Assembly (NCBI GenBank): GCA_910579515.1
Contig: CAJTUV010000007.1
Coordinates: forward strand, 1-64,000
DNA from: an uncultured Hungatella sp.
GTDB lineage: Bacteria; Bacillota; Clostridia; Lachnospirales; Lachnospiraceae
Direction: 5' to 3'
Length of the DNA stretch: 64,000 bases
In this document: positions 43,722-52,102 of the stretch, one piece after another
How the letters are laid out: each line of letters starts with the position of its first letter
Numbering within the stretch: the stretch's first letter is position 1
The notes under the pieces: generated by a model
Database searches by the model: none
What the model saw: the letters and a program-made list of their open reading frames with translations, nothing else
Told to the model about the DNA's origin: nothing
Made by a program: the position numbers and the translations under genes

Positions 43722-44264
43722 TTATTTCTTACCAGTCTTACCAACTTTACGTCTGATCACTTCATCAGCATACTTAATTCCCTTGCCCTTATATGGTTCA
43801 GGTCTTCTCTTCTCTCTGATTTCAGCAGCGTATTGGCCAACTTTTTCTTTGTCAATCCCTTTTACGATAATCTTATTCTGTCCCTCAAGCACGGACTCAA
43901 TACCTTCTGGATCTGTCATTTCCACTGGATGGGAATATCCCAGATTCAGAACCAGCTTCTTGCCCTGCTTTGCAGCTCTGTAACCAACGCCGTTTACTTC
44001 CAGAACCTTCTCGTAACCGTTCGTTACACCTACAATCATGTTGTTGATCAATGTTCTTGTCAGACCATGCAAAGATTTCATCTTCTTTAAATCGTTTGGT
44101 CTGGTTACAACAATATGTCCATCTTCTTCTTTGATGGTCATCTCCTCAGGCAATACTCTTTCCAGAGTTCCCTTTGGACCTTTTACAGTCACTTTATTAT
44201 TTTCTGCGATGGTGACAGTTACTCCTGCCGGAATCGCGATAGGCATTCTTCCTATACGTGACAT
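43722..44264 (-). CDS. rplF: 50S ribosomal protein L6
   Basis: L6 lies near the sarcin-ricin loop and elongation factor site. The 180-aa protein has the MSRIGRMPIAIPAGV start and the ending RRPEPYKGKGIKYADEVIRRKVGKTG. AAGGAGGG precedes the ATG. A 160-base spacer with two hairpins separates it from rpsH. Confidence 0.98.
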   Translation of the reverse strand: MSRIGRMPIAIPAGVTVTIAENNKVTVKGPKGTLERVLPEEMTIKEEDGHIVVTRPNDLKKMKSLHGLTRTLINNMIVGVTNGYEKVLEVNGVGYRAAKQGKKLVLNLGYSHPVEMTDPEGIESVLEGQNKIIVKGIDKEKVGQYAAEIREKRRPEPYKGKGIKYADEVIRRKVGKTGKK

Positions 44265-44424
44265 GCCGTTTCCCTCCTTAAATTTTCGGAAAAGACTTTT
44301 GTGTCTTTTCTGTTTTCAGATTTTATATCAATGAAGTTCTTCTCCCTTTGGTCGAAGAACGGCTTTCACACTAAATTCGTCTCTCGCCATTGGCTCAGAC
44401 TCATTAAGTGTTCAATGCCAATGC
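44265..44424 (-). other. Structured spacer between rpsH and rplF
   Basis: No gene in 160 bases, unusually long for this operon. Two stems can form: GTTCTTC/GAAGAAC (44336-44360) and AAAAGAC/GTCTTTT (44290-44309). The second is just upstream of the rplF ribosome-binding site. A control or processing role is possible. Confidence 0.5.
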
Positions 44425-44826
44425 CTACCAGATAAAGGCCAGTACTTCTCCGCCTACGCCTAACTGGCGTGCTTCCTTATCAGTGATTACACCCTGATTT
44501 GTAGAAATGATGGCAACTCCCAAACCACCCAGTACCTTAGGAAGGTCTTCTTTGCCTGCATAAACGCGCAGACCTGGTTTGGAGATTCTCTTTAATCCGG
44601 TGATGATTCTCTCGCTCTTGTCTGCACCGTATTTCAGAGAAATGCGGATGGTCTTAAACCCATCGTCTTCTACGATATCATACTTTTTAATATAACCTTC
44701 TTTTACAAGGATATCAGCAATAGCTAATTTCATCTTGGATGAAGGTACGTCTACTGTATCATGTTTTGCAGTATTTGCATTACGGATTCTTGTAAGCATA
44801 TCTGCAATTGGATCGCTCGTTGTCAT
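44425..44826 (-). CDS. rpsH: 30S ribosomal protein S8
   Basis: S8 is a primary 16S-binding protein. The 133-aa sequence starts DPIADMLTRIRNAN, contains ILVKEGYIKKY and ends GVITDKEARQLGVGGEVLAFIW. AGGAGG precedes the ATG. It follows rpsN. Confidence 0.98.
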   Translation of the reverse strand: MTTSDPIADMLTRIRNANTAKHDTVDVPSSKMKLAIADILVKEGYIKKYDIVEDDGFKTIRISLKYGADKSERIITGLKRISKPGLRVYAGKEDLPKVLGGLGVAIISTNQGVITDKEARQLGVGGEVLAFIW

Positions 44827-44876
44827 GATAGATTGTCCTCCTATATATTCTTAGCCTGTATTGTTCCCTTATAGGC

Positions 44877-45062
44877 TTACCAGCTAGCCTTTTTAACTCC
44901 TGGAATCTGGCCCTTGTACGCTAACTCACGGAAGCAGATACGGCAGATACCGTATTTTCTTAAATATGCATGTGGGCGACCGCAAATTCTGCAGCGGTTA
45001 TATTCTCTGGTAGAGAATTTTGCCGGACGCTGCTGCCTAATCTTCATTGAAGTCTTAGCCAT
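44877..45062 (-). CDS. rpsN: 30S ribosomal protein S14, zinc-binding type
   Basis: The 61-aa short form typical of Gram-positives, with four zinc cysteines in CRICGRPHAYLRKYGICRIC and the ending LAYKGQIPGVKKASW. AAGGAGG precedes the ATG. It lies between rplE and rpsH. Confidence 0.98.
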   Translation of the reverse strand: MAKTSMKIRQQRPAKFSTREYNRCRICGRPHAYLRKYGICRICFRELAYKGQIPGVKKASW

Positions 45063-45074
45063 GAAATCTCCTCC

Positions 45075-45614
45075 TTATTTCTGAAATGGCATATTAAATA
45101 ATGTCAAAAGTTCACGAGCTTCCTCATCTGTCTTGGCAGTGGTAACGAAAATAATATCCATACCTCTTACCTTGTCAACTTTGTCATATTCAATCTCAGG
45201 GAAAATCAACTGCTCCTTGATACCAAGTGCATAATTTCCTCTGCCATCAAATGCGTTAGGATTCACGCCGCGGAAATCGCGTACTCGCGGCAATGCCAGG
45301 TTAATCAGGCGATCCGCAAACTCATACATCTTCTCGCCGCGTAAGGTAACCTTACATCCGATTGCCATGCCTTCTCTGATTTTAAAGTTCGCAACAGATT
45401 TCTTTGCTTTGGTGGTGATTGCCTTCTGGCCAGTGATGATCTCTAAGTCTCTAACTGCGGAGTCCAGCAATTTTGCATTATCCTTTGCCTCGCCGACGCC
45501 CATATTGATTACAATCTTATCCAGCTTCGGAACTTGCATAATGTTCTTATAGCCAAACTTCTTCATCATGGCGTCTACGATCTCTTTCTGATATAATTCT
45601 TTTAATCTAGCCAC
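45075..45614 (-). CDS. rplE: 50S ribosomal protein L5
   Basis: L5 binds 5S rRNA and contacts P-site tRNA. The 179-aa protein has IMQVPKLDKIVINMGVGEA, KKSVANFKIREGMAIGCKVTLRG and LPRVRDFRGVN. The start is a GTG at 45614, eight bases after AGGAGG. It lies between rplX and rpsN. Confidence 0.98.
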   Translation of the reverse strand: MARLKELYQKEIVDAMMKKFGYKNIMQVPKLDKIVINMGVGEAKDNAKLLDSAVRDLEIITGQKAITTKAKKSVANFKIREGMAIGCKVTLRGEKMYEFADRLINLALPRVRDFRGVNPNAFDGRGNYALGIKEQLIFPEIEYDKVDKVRGMDIIFVTTAKTDEEARELLTLFNMPFQK

Positions 45615-45637
45615 TTGTTTTTCCTCCTCTCCTTAAA

Positions 45638-45937
45638 TTAATCAATCACTTTGCCAGTTGCCTTTGCAACACGGACTTTTTTACCGTCTTTTATCTCAAA
45701 ACCAACTCTGGTTGCTTTTCCATCAACAAATAACATGACATTGGAGATATCAATCGGTGCTTCCTGGTTTACAATACCGCCGCTTGGATTTGCAGCGTTC
45801 GGCTTTGTATGCTTTGTCACCATATTGCAGCCTTCCACCAGGACTTTGCCATCTTTTACATGAAGAACTTTGCCTGTTTTATCTTTGTCTTTCCCTGTAA
45901 TAATCTTTACCATGTCATCTTTTTTAATTTTATGCAC
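45638..45937 (-). CDS. rplX: 50S ribosomal protein L24
   Basis: L24 is an assembly initiator at the tunnel exit. The 99-aa KOW protein has KKDDMVKIITGKDKDKTGKVL and ends in a Lys/Val-rich segment. The start is a GTG at 45937 behind GGAGGTG; a downstream ATG is not supported. It follows rplN. Confidence 0.97.
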   Translation of the reverse strand: MHKIKKDDMVKIITGKDKDKTGKVLHVKDGKVLVEGCNMVTKHTKPNAANPSGGIVNQEAPIDISNVMLFVDGKATRVGFEIKDGKKVRVAKATGKVID

Positions 45938-45950
45938 AGTTTACACCTCC

Positions 45951-46319
45951 CTACAGTACTTCAGGAGCCAGGGAAACAATCTTCATAAACTGTTTCTCTC
46001 TCAGCTCTCTGGCCACCGGCCCAAAGATACGAGTTCCTCTTGGAGTCTTGTCATCTTTGATAATCACTGCCGCATTCTCATCGAACTTGATATAGGAACC
46101 GTCTTTTCTGCGGGCACCCTTAACGGTACGAACCACAACGGCTCTCACAACGTCGCCTTTTTTTACAACGCCGCCTGGTGTTGCATCTTTAACCGTAGCA
46201 ACGATAATATCGCCAATATTCGCATATCTTCTTGTAGATCCACCCATAACACGGATGCAGAGTAATTCCTTTGCTCCTGTATTATCGGCAACCTTCAGTC
46301 TGGTTTCCTGCTGAATCAT
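45951..46319 (-). CDS. rplN: 50S ribosomal protein L14
   Basis: L14 lies at the subunit interface. The 122-aa protein has the MIQQETRLKVADNTGAKELLC start and the ending PVARELREKQFMKIVSLAPEVL. AAGGAG precedes the ATG. It lies between rpsQ and rplX. Confidence 0.98.
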   Translation of the reverse strand: MIQQETRLKVADNTGAKELLCIRVMGGSTRRYANIGDIIVATVKDATPGGVVKKGDVVRAVVVRTVKGARRKDGSYIKFDENAAVIIKDDKTPRGTRIFGPVARELREKQFMKIVSLAPEVL

Positions 46320-46340
46320 GCCTGATACTCCTTCCTATGC

Positions 46341-46595
46341 TTATTTCGCCTTCTCAACAATCTCCACAAGTCTCCATCTCTTATCCTTGGACAATGGTCT
46401 TGTTTCCATCACTTTCACTGTATCGCCAATCGTGCACTCGTTCTTCTCATCGTGTGCTTTGAGCTTATAGGTTCTCTTTACAATCTTGCCGTATAAAGGA
46501 TGTTTTACGTGGTTTTCGATTGCTACAACAATGGTCTTATCCATCTTGTCGCTTACGACTTTACCGGTACGTGTCTTTCTTAAATTTCTTTCCAC
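46341..46595 (-). CDS. rpsQ: 30S ribosomal protein S17
   Basis: A primary 16S-binding OB-fold protein of 84 aa with RKTRTGKVVSDKMDKTIVV and HPLYGKIVKRTYKLKAHDE. The start codon is GTG at 46595, with AGGAG about 10 bases upstream. It follows rpmC. Confidence 0.97.
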   Translation of the reverse strand: MERNLRKTRTGKVVSDKMDKTIVVAIENHVKHPLYGKIVKRTYKLKAHDEKNECTIGDTVKVMETRPLSKDKRWRLVEIVEKAK

Positions 46596-46644
46596 GACTA
46601 TCTGTCTCCTCTCTTTCTTCGCAGTCTGTTAAACCGCACTAAAG

Positions 46645-46851
46645 TCAAGCCATCTTTGATTTCTGTGTAATAACAGTCTGAATCCTCGCAATATTTTTGC
46701 GGACTTCTCTGATTCTGCTGGTGTTGTCCAACTGATTCGTTGCATTCTGGAATCTTAAATTAAACAGTTCTTTCTTTGCTGCCACCAACTCTTCGTTTAA
46801 CTCTGCAGCACTCTTTGCGTTTAATCCTTCTACATACTTATTAGTTTTCAC
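46645..46851 (-). CDS. rpmC: 50S ribosomal protein L29
   Basis: L29 lies at the tunnel exit. The protein (68 aa) has AAELNEELVAAKKELFNLRFQ and IREVRKNIARIQTVI. I prefer the GTG at 46851 over a GTG at 46860 because of family length. It overlaps the end of rplP by 11 bases, and its ribosome-binding site (GGCGGTG) lies inside rplP. Confidence 0.94.
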   Translation of the reverse strand: MKTNKYVEGLNAKSAAELNEELVAAKKELFNLRFQNATNQLDNTSRIREVRKNIARIQTVITQKSKMA

Positions 46852-47278
46852 TGTTATCACCGCCTTCTAAATCTGCCTTAGCAGCAATCTTACATTTACA
46901 TGGTAACTTGTGCATAGCAAGACGTAAAGCTTCCCTGGCCACCTCTTCTGGCACTCCGGCAATCTCAAACAGTACACGGCCCGGTTTTACAACCGCTACC
47001 CAGTACTCCAAAGCGCCTTTTCCGGAACCCATACGAGTTTCTGCCGGTTTTGCAGTAACTGGCTTATCTGGGAAAATTTTAATCCAAACTTTACCACCAC
47101 GCTTAATATAACGAGTCATGGCAACACGGGCTGCCTCAATCTGGTTGGACTTAATCCAACATGGCTCTGTTGCAATCAAGCCGAACTCACCATTGGAAAT
47201 TGTATTACCTCTTAAGGCTTTACCTGCCATAGAACCACGGAACTGTTTACGGCGTTTCACTCTTTTAGGCATTAACAT
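46841..47278 (-). CDS. rplP: 50S ribosomal protein L16
   Basis: L16 helps position A-site tRNA. The 145-aa protein has MPKRVKRRKQFRGSMAGKA, ARVAMTRYIKRGGKVWIKIFP and TRMGSGKGALEYWVAVVKPG. The ATG at 47278 overlaps the rpsC stop (TAATG) with GGGAG nine bases upstream; an ATG two codons later is an alternative. Confidence 0.97.
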   Translation of the reverse strand: MLMPKRVKRRKQFRGSMAGKALRGNTISNGEFGLIATEPCWIKSNQIEAARVAMTRYIKRGGKVWIKIFPDKPVTAKPAETRMGSGKGALEYWVAVVKPGRVLFEIAGVPEEVAREALRLAMHKLPCKCKIAAKADLEGGDNSEN

Positions 47279-47934
47279 TATTTATCGCTCCCTTCCTTGT
47301 TTCCCTTAGCAGGAAGTACCTCGCCTTTGTAGATCCACACCTTAACGCCGACTTTGCCGTAGGTAGTATCTGCCTCAGCGAAACCATAGTCAATATCTGC
47401 TCTTAATGTCTGTAACGGAATTGTACCCTCGCTGTAGAACTCGGTACGAGCCATATCAGCGCCGCCTAAACGTCCTGCACATGCAGTCTTAATTCCTTTA
47501 ACGCCAGCTTTCATGGAACGGCCCATGGTGGACTTCATGGCACGGCGGAAGGAAACACGGTTCTCCAGCTGCTGTGCAATACTCTCCGCAACCAGTTGAG
47601 CGTCTCTTTCTGGTCTCTTAATCTCTTTAATATCTACAAAAAGCTTCTTATCTGTCAGCTTCTGAACTTCTGCTTTCAATTTTTCAATCTCTGCGCCGCC
47701 TTTGCCGATTACAACTCCTGGTTTTGCGGTATAGATGGTCACTTTCACTCTGTCAGACGCTCTTTCAATCTCAATCTTGGATACGCCTGAGCTGAACAGT
47801 CTCTTCTTGAGAAACTTACGAATGTTATAATCTTCTACCAGGTTATCTGCAAAGTTGTCTTCTGCATACCATTTGGAATCCCAGTCTTTAATAACACCGA
47901 CTCTTAAGCCGTGTGGATTAACTTTCTGTCCCAT
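47278..47934 (-). CDS. rpsC: 30S ribosomal protein S3
   Basis: S3 is at the mRNA entry channel and has helicase activity. The 218-aa protein has MGQKVNPHGLRVGVIKDWDS, the KH-type motif PGVVIGKGGAEIEKL and RRAMKSTMGRSMKAGVKGIK. AGGAGG precedes the ATG. It is coupled to rplP by TAATG. Confidence 0.98.
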   Translation of the reverse strand: MGQKVNPHGLRVGVIKDWDSKWYAEDNFADNLVEDYNIRKFLKKRLFSSGVSKIEIERASDRVKVTIYTAKPGVVIGKGGAEIEKLKAEVQKLTDKKLFVDIKEIKRPERDAQLVAESIAQQLENRVSFRRAMKSTMGRSMKAGVKGIKTACAGRLGGADMARTEFYSEGTIPLQTLRADIDYGFAEADTTYGKVGVKVWIYKGEVLPAKGNKEGSDK

Positions 47935-47943
47935 ATTTGCCTC

Positions 47944-48330
47944 CTATCTCTCATTCAGCACGATTGTGATGTGGCTCATTCTCTTCTCGATTCTGTAAGC
48001 CCTGCCCTGTGCTCTCGGTTTAATTCTCTTCATGGTCGGTCCTTTGTTTGCATAGCACTCTTCAATATACAGATTCTCTCTGCTCATATTGTTATTGTTC
48101 TCTGCATTTGCAATAGCGGACTCCAATAATTTTTTGATTAATGAAGAAGCATATCTGGGATTGTAAGTCACAATACCAAGTGCTGTCTGCACGTCCTTGC
48201 CTCTGATAGCATCTAATACGAAACATGCCTTCTGAACAGATACTCTTGCATAGGACAGCTTTGCGGATGGTCTAGTATCCTTCTTAGCATTTCTTTCTCT
48301 TTTTATCTGACTTCTATGTCCTGCAGCCAT
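47944..48330 (-). CDS. rplV: 50S ribosomal protein L22
   Basis: L22 lines the peptide exit tunnel. The 128-aa protein has a basic N-terminus, AKLSYARVSVQKACFVLDAIRG and the C-terminal KRIKPRAQGRAYRIEKRMSH. AAAGGAGG precedes the ATG. It lies between rpsS and rpsC. Confidence 0.98.
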   Translation of the reverse strand: MAAGHRSQIKRERNAKKDTRPSAKLSYARVSVQKACFVLDAIRGKDVQTALGIVTYNPRYASSLIKKLLESAIANAENNNNMSRENLYIEECYANKGPTMKRIKPRAQGRAYRIEKRMSHITIVLNER

Positions 48331-48360
48331 TAGAAATAACCTCCTTTCAAATTCTGACGA

Positions 48361-48639
48361 TTAACGTTTGCTCTTCTTTTCGTCCTTGCCATGACCTCTG
48401 TAGGTTCTGGTTGCGACGAATTCGCCCAGCTTGTGTCCAACCATGTCCTCAGTAATGTATACCGGTACATGCTTTCTACCGTCATGAACTGCGATTGTAT
48501 GCCCAACCATCTGCGGAAAGATGGTAGAACGGCGGGACCAGGTCTTGATTACCTGTTTCTGTCCGGCTGCGTTCATAGCATCTACTTTTTTCAGTAAATG
48601 TGCATCTGCAAATGGTCCTTTTTTAAGTGAACGTCCCAT
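48361..48639 (-). CDS. rpsS: 30S ribosomal protein S19
   Basis: S19 is in the 30S head. The 92-aa protein reads MGRSLKKGPFADAHLLKKV, contains TWSRRSTIFPQMVGHTIAVHDG and ends with TRTYRGHGKDEKKSKR. AAGGAGG precedes the ATG. Confidence 0.98.
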   Translation of the reverse strand: MGRSLKKGPFADAHLLKKVDAMNAAGQKQVIKTWSRRSTIFPQMVGHTIAVHDGRKHVPVYITEDMVGHKLGEFVATRTYRGHGKDEKKSKR

Positions 48640-48658
48640 ATGGTTTTTCCTCCTTCAA

Positions 48659-49504
48659 TTATTTAATGGTCTTACCATCACGTCTTCTTACGATCAACTT
48701 GTTAGACTGCTTATTCTTCTTTCTGGTCTTCAGACCCAGAGCAGGCTTGCCCCATGGAGTACTTGGACCAGGACGTCCGATACCAGTCTTGCCTTCGCCG
48801 CCGCCGTGTGGATGGTCGTTAGGGTTCATAACAGAACCACGAACTGTAGGACGAATGCCCATATGACGTTTTCTACCAGCTTTACCAATGTTGATCAGGT
48901 TATGATCTCCGTTCCCAACTACGCCGATGGTTGCACGGCAGATAATCGGAACCATTCTCATCTCGCCTGAAGGAAGTCTCAAGGTTGCATATTTGCCTTC
49001 TTTTGCCATTAACTGAGCAGCGTTTCCAGCGGAACGAACCAACTGGCCGCCTTTGCCCGGATATAACTCAATATTGTGAATCTGTGCGCCGACCGGAATC
49101 TCGCTTAAAGGCAAGCAGTTTCCCAGCTTTGCCTCCGCCTGTGGACCACTCATAACCTTCATACCGTCTGTCAGGCCTGCTGGCGCTAAGATATAAGCCT
49201 TCTCACCGTCTGCATAGCAGATCAACGCGATATTGGCTGTTCTGTTAGGATCGTACTCGATTCCGATTACAGTAGCCGGAATTCCGTCTTTTTTATTTCT
49301 CTTAAAATCAATTACTCTATATTTTTTTCTGTTGCCGCCTCCGCGGTGTCTCACTGTAATTTTACCCTGATTGTTACGACCAGCGTTTTTCTTTAAAGAA
49401 ACCACCAGAGATTTCTCCGGGGTGGTCTTTGTGATCTCGCTGAAGTCGGAGCCAGACATCTGTCTTCTGGAAGGTGTATATGGGTTATAGGTTTTAATTC
49501 CCAT
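48659..49504 (-). CDS. rplB: 50S ribosomal protein L2
   Basis: L2 is needed for peptidyl transferase assembly. The 281-aa protein has MGIKTYNPYTPSRRQMSGSD, RHRGGGNRKKYRVIDF and the C-terminal VMNPNDHPHGGGEGKTGIG with the conserved histidine. AGGAG lies eight bases before the ATG at 49504; the longer open frame has no better site. It follows rplW after a 121-base spacer. Confidence 0.98.
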   Translation of the reverse strand: MGIKTYNPYTPSRRQMSGSDFSEITKTTPEKSLVVSLKKNAGRNNQGKITVRHRGGGNRKKYRVIDFKRNKKDGIPATVIGIEYDPNRTANIALICYADGEKAYILAPAGLTDGMKVMSGPQAEAKLGNCLPLSEIPVGAQIHNIELYPGKGGQLVRSAGNAAQLMAKEGKYATLRLPSGEMRMVPIICRATIGVVGNGDHNLINIGKAGRKRHMGIRPTVRGSVMNPNDHPHGGGEGKTGIGRPGPSTPWGKPALGLKTRKKNKQSNKLIVRRRDGKTIK

Positions 49505-49625
49505 GTTCTTAACTCCTTTCATCATTCCAACGCATCCGCGCGTTTCTTTTTATCACGGCGTCAGTATAGGCTATGATTTATCACTGCCACCGTATAGGTT
49601 TAAGGAAGCTCTTCTCTTTTTGGGT

Positions 49626-49925
49626 CTACAGACCTGAGAACACTTCGATCTCTTTGCTATCCTCAGTCAGTTTTACGATAGCCTTTTTGGTCTTAGCTGT
49701 TTTGCCAAAGGTCATGCCTCTTCTCTTCGTCTTGCCGGGAATGTTCATAGTATTAACCTTCTCAACCTTTGTGCCTGGAAACATTTTCTCAACAGCCTCT
49801 TTGATCTGATTCTTGTTTGCCTCAGGATGTACCAAGAAAGTGTATTTCTTCTCACCCATCACATTCATGCTCTTCTCGGTGATAACCGGTTTCTGAATCA
49901 CGTCGTAATATTGAATACTTGCCAT
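49626..49925 (-). CDS. rplW: 50S ribosomal protein L23
   Basis: L23 is the docking site for trigger factor and SRP. The 99-aa protein has YDVIQKPVITEKSMNVMGEKKYTF and the loop TKRRGMTFGKTAKTKKAIVKL. The ATG overlaps the rplD stop (TAATG), and the ribosome-binding site lies in the last codons of rplD. Confidence 0.98.
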   Translation of the reverse strand: MASIQYYDVIQKPVITEKSMNVMGEKKYTFLVHPEANKNQIKEAVEKMFPGTKVEKVNTMNIPGKTKRRGMTFGKTAKTKKAIVKLTEDSKEIEVFSGL

Positions 49926-50545
49926 TATGCGTACACCTCCTCAATACTAGCAACAGCCGCCTTGGTAGCCACTACTGTGTTGTATTTTAAGATGTCATAT
50001 ACATTGATGGTATTAACCTTTGCAGTTTTCACTGTGGGAATATTCCTTGCGGAAATTGCAGCGTTGTCGCTCCCCTCATCCAATACAATCAAGGCCTTGG
50101 ACACCTTCAAATTGTTCATCACTGCCTGGAACTTCTTCGTTTTAATCTCGTCAAACTTCAGTTCGTCAACCACAATGAACTTGCTCTCATTTACTCTGCT
50201 GGTCAATGCTGACTTTAAAGCAGCTCTCTTTTCTTTCTTATTCAGCTTTATTGTGTAATCTCTTGGAGTTGGGGCAAATACTACGCCGCCGCCAGTCCAC
50301 TGAGGAGCTCTGGTTGAACCCTGTCTTGCGTGACCAGTTCCTTTCTGTCTCCACGGCTTTTTGCCGCCGCCAGATACTTCAGCGCGGGTTTTGGCTTTCT
50401 GTGTTCCCTGACGCTTGTTAGCCAGTTGAGCAACCACTGCCATGTGCACCAGATGCTCGTTCACTTCTACGCCAAATACCGCATCGTTCAGTTCTAAAGT
50501 ACCAACTTCATTACCTTCCATATTATAAACAGATACGTTTGCCAT
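49925..50545 (-). CDS. rplD: 50S ribosomal protein L4
   Basis: L4 has an extended loop in the exit tunnel; in E. coli it regulates the S10 operon. The 206-aa protein has KTRAEVSGGGKKPWRQKGTGHARQG, FAPTPRDYTIKLNKKEKRAALK and NVYDILKYNTVV. AAAGGAGG precedes the ATG. It lies between rplC and rplW. Confidence 0.98.
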   Translation of the reverse strand: MANVSVYNMEGNEVGTLELNDAVFGVEVNEHLVHMAVVAQLANKRQGTQKAKTRAEVSGGGKKPWRQKGTGHARQGSTRAPQWTGGGVVFAPTPRDYTIKLNKKEKRAALKSALTSRVNESKFIVVDELKFDEIKTKKFQAVMNNLKVSKALIVLDEGSDNAAISARNIPTVKTAKVNTINVYDILKYNTVVATKAAVASIEEVYA

Positions 50546-50574
50546 CTGTGTAGTCCTCCTTTCCTATAAAAGCA

Positions 50575-51207
50575 TTACATTGCTTTTACTGTTTCTTTCA
50601 GTGTTACTAAAGCCTTTTTGGGTCCTGGCACAGCGCCTTTTACCAGAATCAGATTGTTTTCTGCATCAACCTGTACAATCTCAAGATTCTGAACTGTAAC
50701 CTGCTTGTTGCCCATCTGACCAGGCATTCCTTTTCCCTTGAACACACGGCTGGGATCAGAACATGCTCCATTGGAACCCTGATGGCGATGGAACTTGGAA
50801 CCGTGGGCCATAGGTCCTCTGGACTGTCCAAGTCTCTTAATAGCACCCTGGAAACCTTTACCTTTGGAGATTGCTGTCGCATCAATCTTGTCGCCAGCAG
50901 CGAAGATATCTGCTTTAATTTCGTCTTTTACAGAATAATCTTCTGCATTGTCAAATTTAAATTCCCGAATAAATCTCTTGTAAGAAACGCCAGCCTTATC
51001 AAAATGGCCTTTCAAAGGCTTGTTGACCAGTTTTTCTCTCTTGTCAACGAAACCAACCTGCACAGCCTTGTAGCCGTCGTTGTCTACAGTCTTAACTTGT
51101 GTTACCACACATGGACCAGCCTGAAGAACTGTTACTGGAACTAAAACTCCAGCGTCGTTGAAGATTTGAGTCATTCCGACTTTGGTAGCTAAAATCGCTT
51201 TCTTCAT
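50575..51207 (-). CDS. rplC: 50S ribosomal protein L3
   Basis: L3 has a loop near the peptidyl transferase centre. The 210-aa protein has KKAILATKVGMTQIFND, SKGKGFQGAIKRLGQSRGPMAHGSKFHR and PGQMGNKQVTVQNLEI. AGGAGG precedes the ATG. A 207-base structured spacer separates it from rpsJ. Confidence 0.98.
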   Translation of the reverse strand: MKKAILATKVGMTQIFNDAGVLVPVTVLQAGPCVVTQVKTVDNDGYKAVQVGFVDKREKLVNKPLKGHFDKAGVSYKRFIREFKFDNAEDYSVKDEIKADIFAAGDKIDATAISKGKGFQGAIKRLGQSRGPMAHGSKFHRHQGSNGACSDPSRVFKGKGMPGQMGNKQVTVQNLEIVQVDAENNLILVKGAVPGPKKALVTLKETVKAM

Positions 51208-51414
51208 TACTTTTACCTCCTGTTTATAATCTACAGCGGAACGCTTTCGCGTTCATCCTAGAACAGGCATATACTTGGAACACTATGACTCCGCAAACAC
51301 GGAGATGTTGATTCCTTTTAAGGAAAAAGTGTCGCTTCTATATTAACCTTTCTGGACTCTAACTTTGTGAGCCTGCGGCTCTTTTGCTGCACAAATGCAG
51401 CTCATCACATCAGC
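51208..51414 (-). other. Structured spacer between rpsJ and rplC
   Basis: No gene in 207 bases. Several stems can form on the transcript: GCTGCATTTGTGCAGC, a GAGCC/GGCTC stem next to it, and GAACGC/GCGTTC (51239-51254) just upstream of the rplC ribosome-binding site. A regulatory or processing function is an inference. Confidence 0.5.
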
Positions 51415-51732
51415 CTATTTGTTCTTCATCTTAATGTCGATGAACACGCCAGCCGGCATCTCCAGTCTGGACAGTGCTTCTACTGTCTTCTGGTTTGGAG
51501 TTGTGATATCAATCAGTCTCTTGTGAGTTCTCTGCTCAAACTGTTCTCTGGAATCTTTGTACTTGTGAACAGCTCTCAAAATCGTCACTACCTCTTTCTT
51601 TGTCGGCAACGGCACCGGTCCACTCACCTGTGATCCTGTCTTCTTTACCGTCTCGATGATTTTTGCAGCAGACTGATCAATCAACTGATGATCGTATGCC
51701 TTTAATGTGATTCTCATTACCTGACTTGCCAT
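51415..51732 (-). CDS. rpsJ: 30S ribosomal protein S10 (NusE)
   Basis: S10 is both a 30S protein and the NusE antitermination factor. The 105-aa protein has VMRITLKAYDHQLIDQSAAKII, PVPLPTKKEVVTILRAVHKYKDSREQF and RLIDITTPNQKTVEAL. The open frame extends to 51951, but AGGAGG lies 11 bases before the ATG at 51732, and family length agrees. It is the first gene of the superoperon. Confidence 0.97.
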   Translation of the reverse strand: MASQVMRITLKAYDHQLIDQSAAKIIETVKKTGSQVSGPVPLPTKKEVVTILRAVHKYKDSREQFEQRTHKRLIDITTPNQKTVEALSRLEMPAGVFIDIKMKNK

Positions 51733-51965
51733 AAAAAAAGTCGCCTCCTTTTCGCACTTAATCATGAAGTACGACAAGCGGTGACTGTACACGTTTCCGG
51801 GTGTGTCGCAAATCTTAATACACACCATTTCTACATCTTGCCTTGCAGAATATCTGTTTGTACAGTGACTTGTCGCCAGTTTCCTAACTTGACATTCGCT
51901 CCACGGAAAACCTGCTATATCAGCAGCAACCTCACGCTTCACAGCTATCATGTCACAGCCTTGTT
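51733..51965 (-). promoter_or_regulatory. Structured 5' leader of the S10 operon
   Basis: About 225 bases lie between the promoter and rpsJ. A long-range stem pairs CGACAAG and ACTGTACA (51772-51778, 51784-51791 on the plus strand) with their complements at 51859-51875, 15 bp interrupted by unequal internal loops. The leader-encoded frame has no ribosome-binding site and is not considered coding. A ribosomal-protein-binding leader is inferred. Confidence 0.6.
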
Positions 51966-51994
51966 ATTCTAGCATGATTTTCCCTGGAATGCAA
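51966..51994 (-). promoter_or_regulatory. Promoter of the S10-spc-alpha superoperon
   Basis: Minus strand TTGCAT (51994-51989), 17 bp, TAGAAT (51971-51966). Confidence 0.75.
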
Positions 51995-52044
51995 GCACTT
52001 TTTCTCCTTTTTTACACAACTTTTTATGGAATGTTAAACTATAA

Positions 52045-52092
52045 AATAAAAATCAGGACAGTCTTCACTCACATGAATCCCCTGTCCTGATT
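52045..52092 (-). terminator. Terminator of the third cell-wall-binding protein gene
   Basis: AATCAGGACAG (52051-52061) pairs with CTGTCCTGATT (52082-52092); on the minus strand it is followed by TTTTATTTTAT. It separates this gene from the S10 promoter. Confidence 0.9.
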
Positions 52093-52102
52093 CTTATCTT
52101 CA

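Noticed and set aside
51733..51951. N-terminal extension of S10 or a leader peptide
   Set aside because: The frame is open but has no ribosome-binding site at its first ATG, and the real rpsJ start is marked by AGGAGG at the normal family length.
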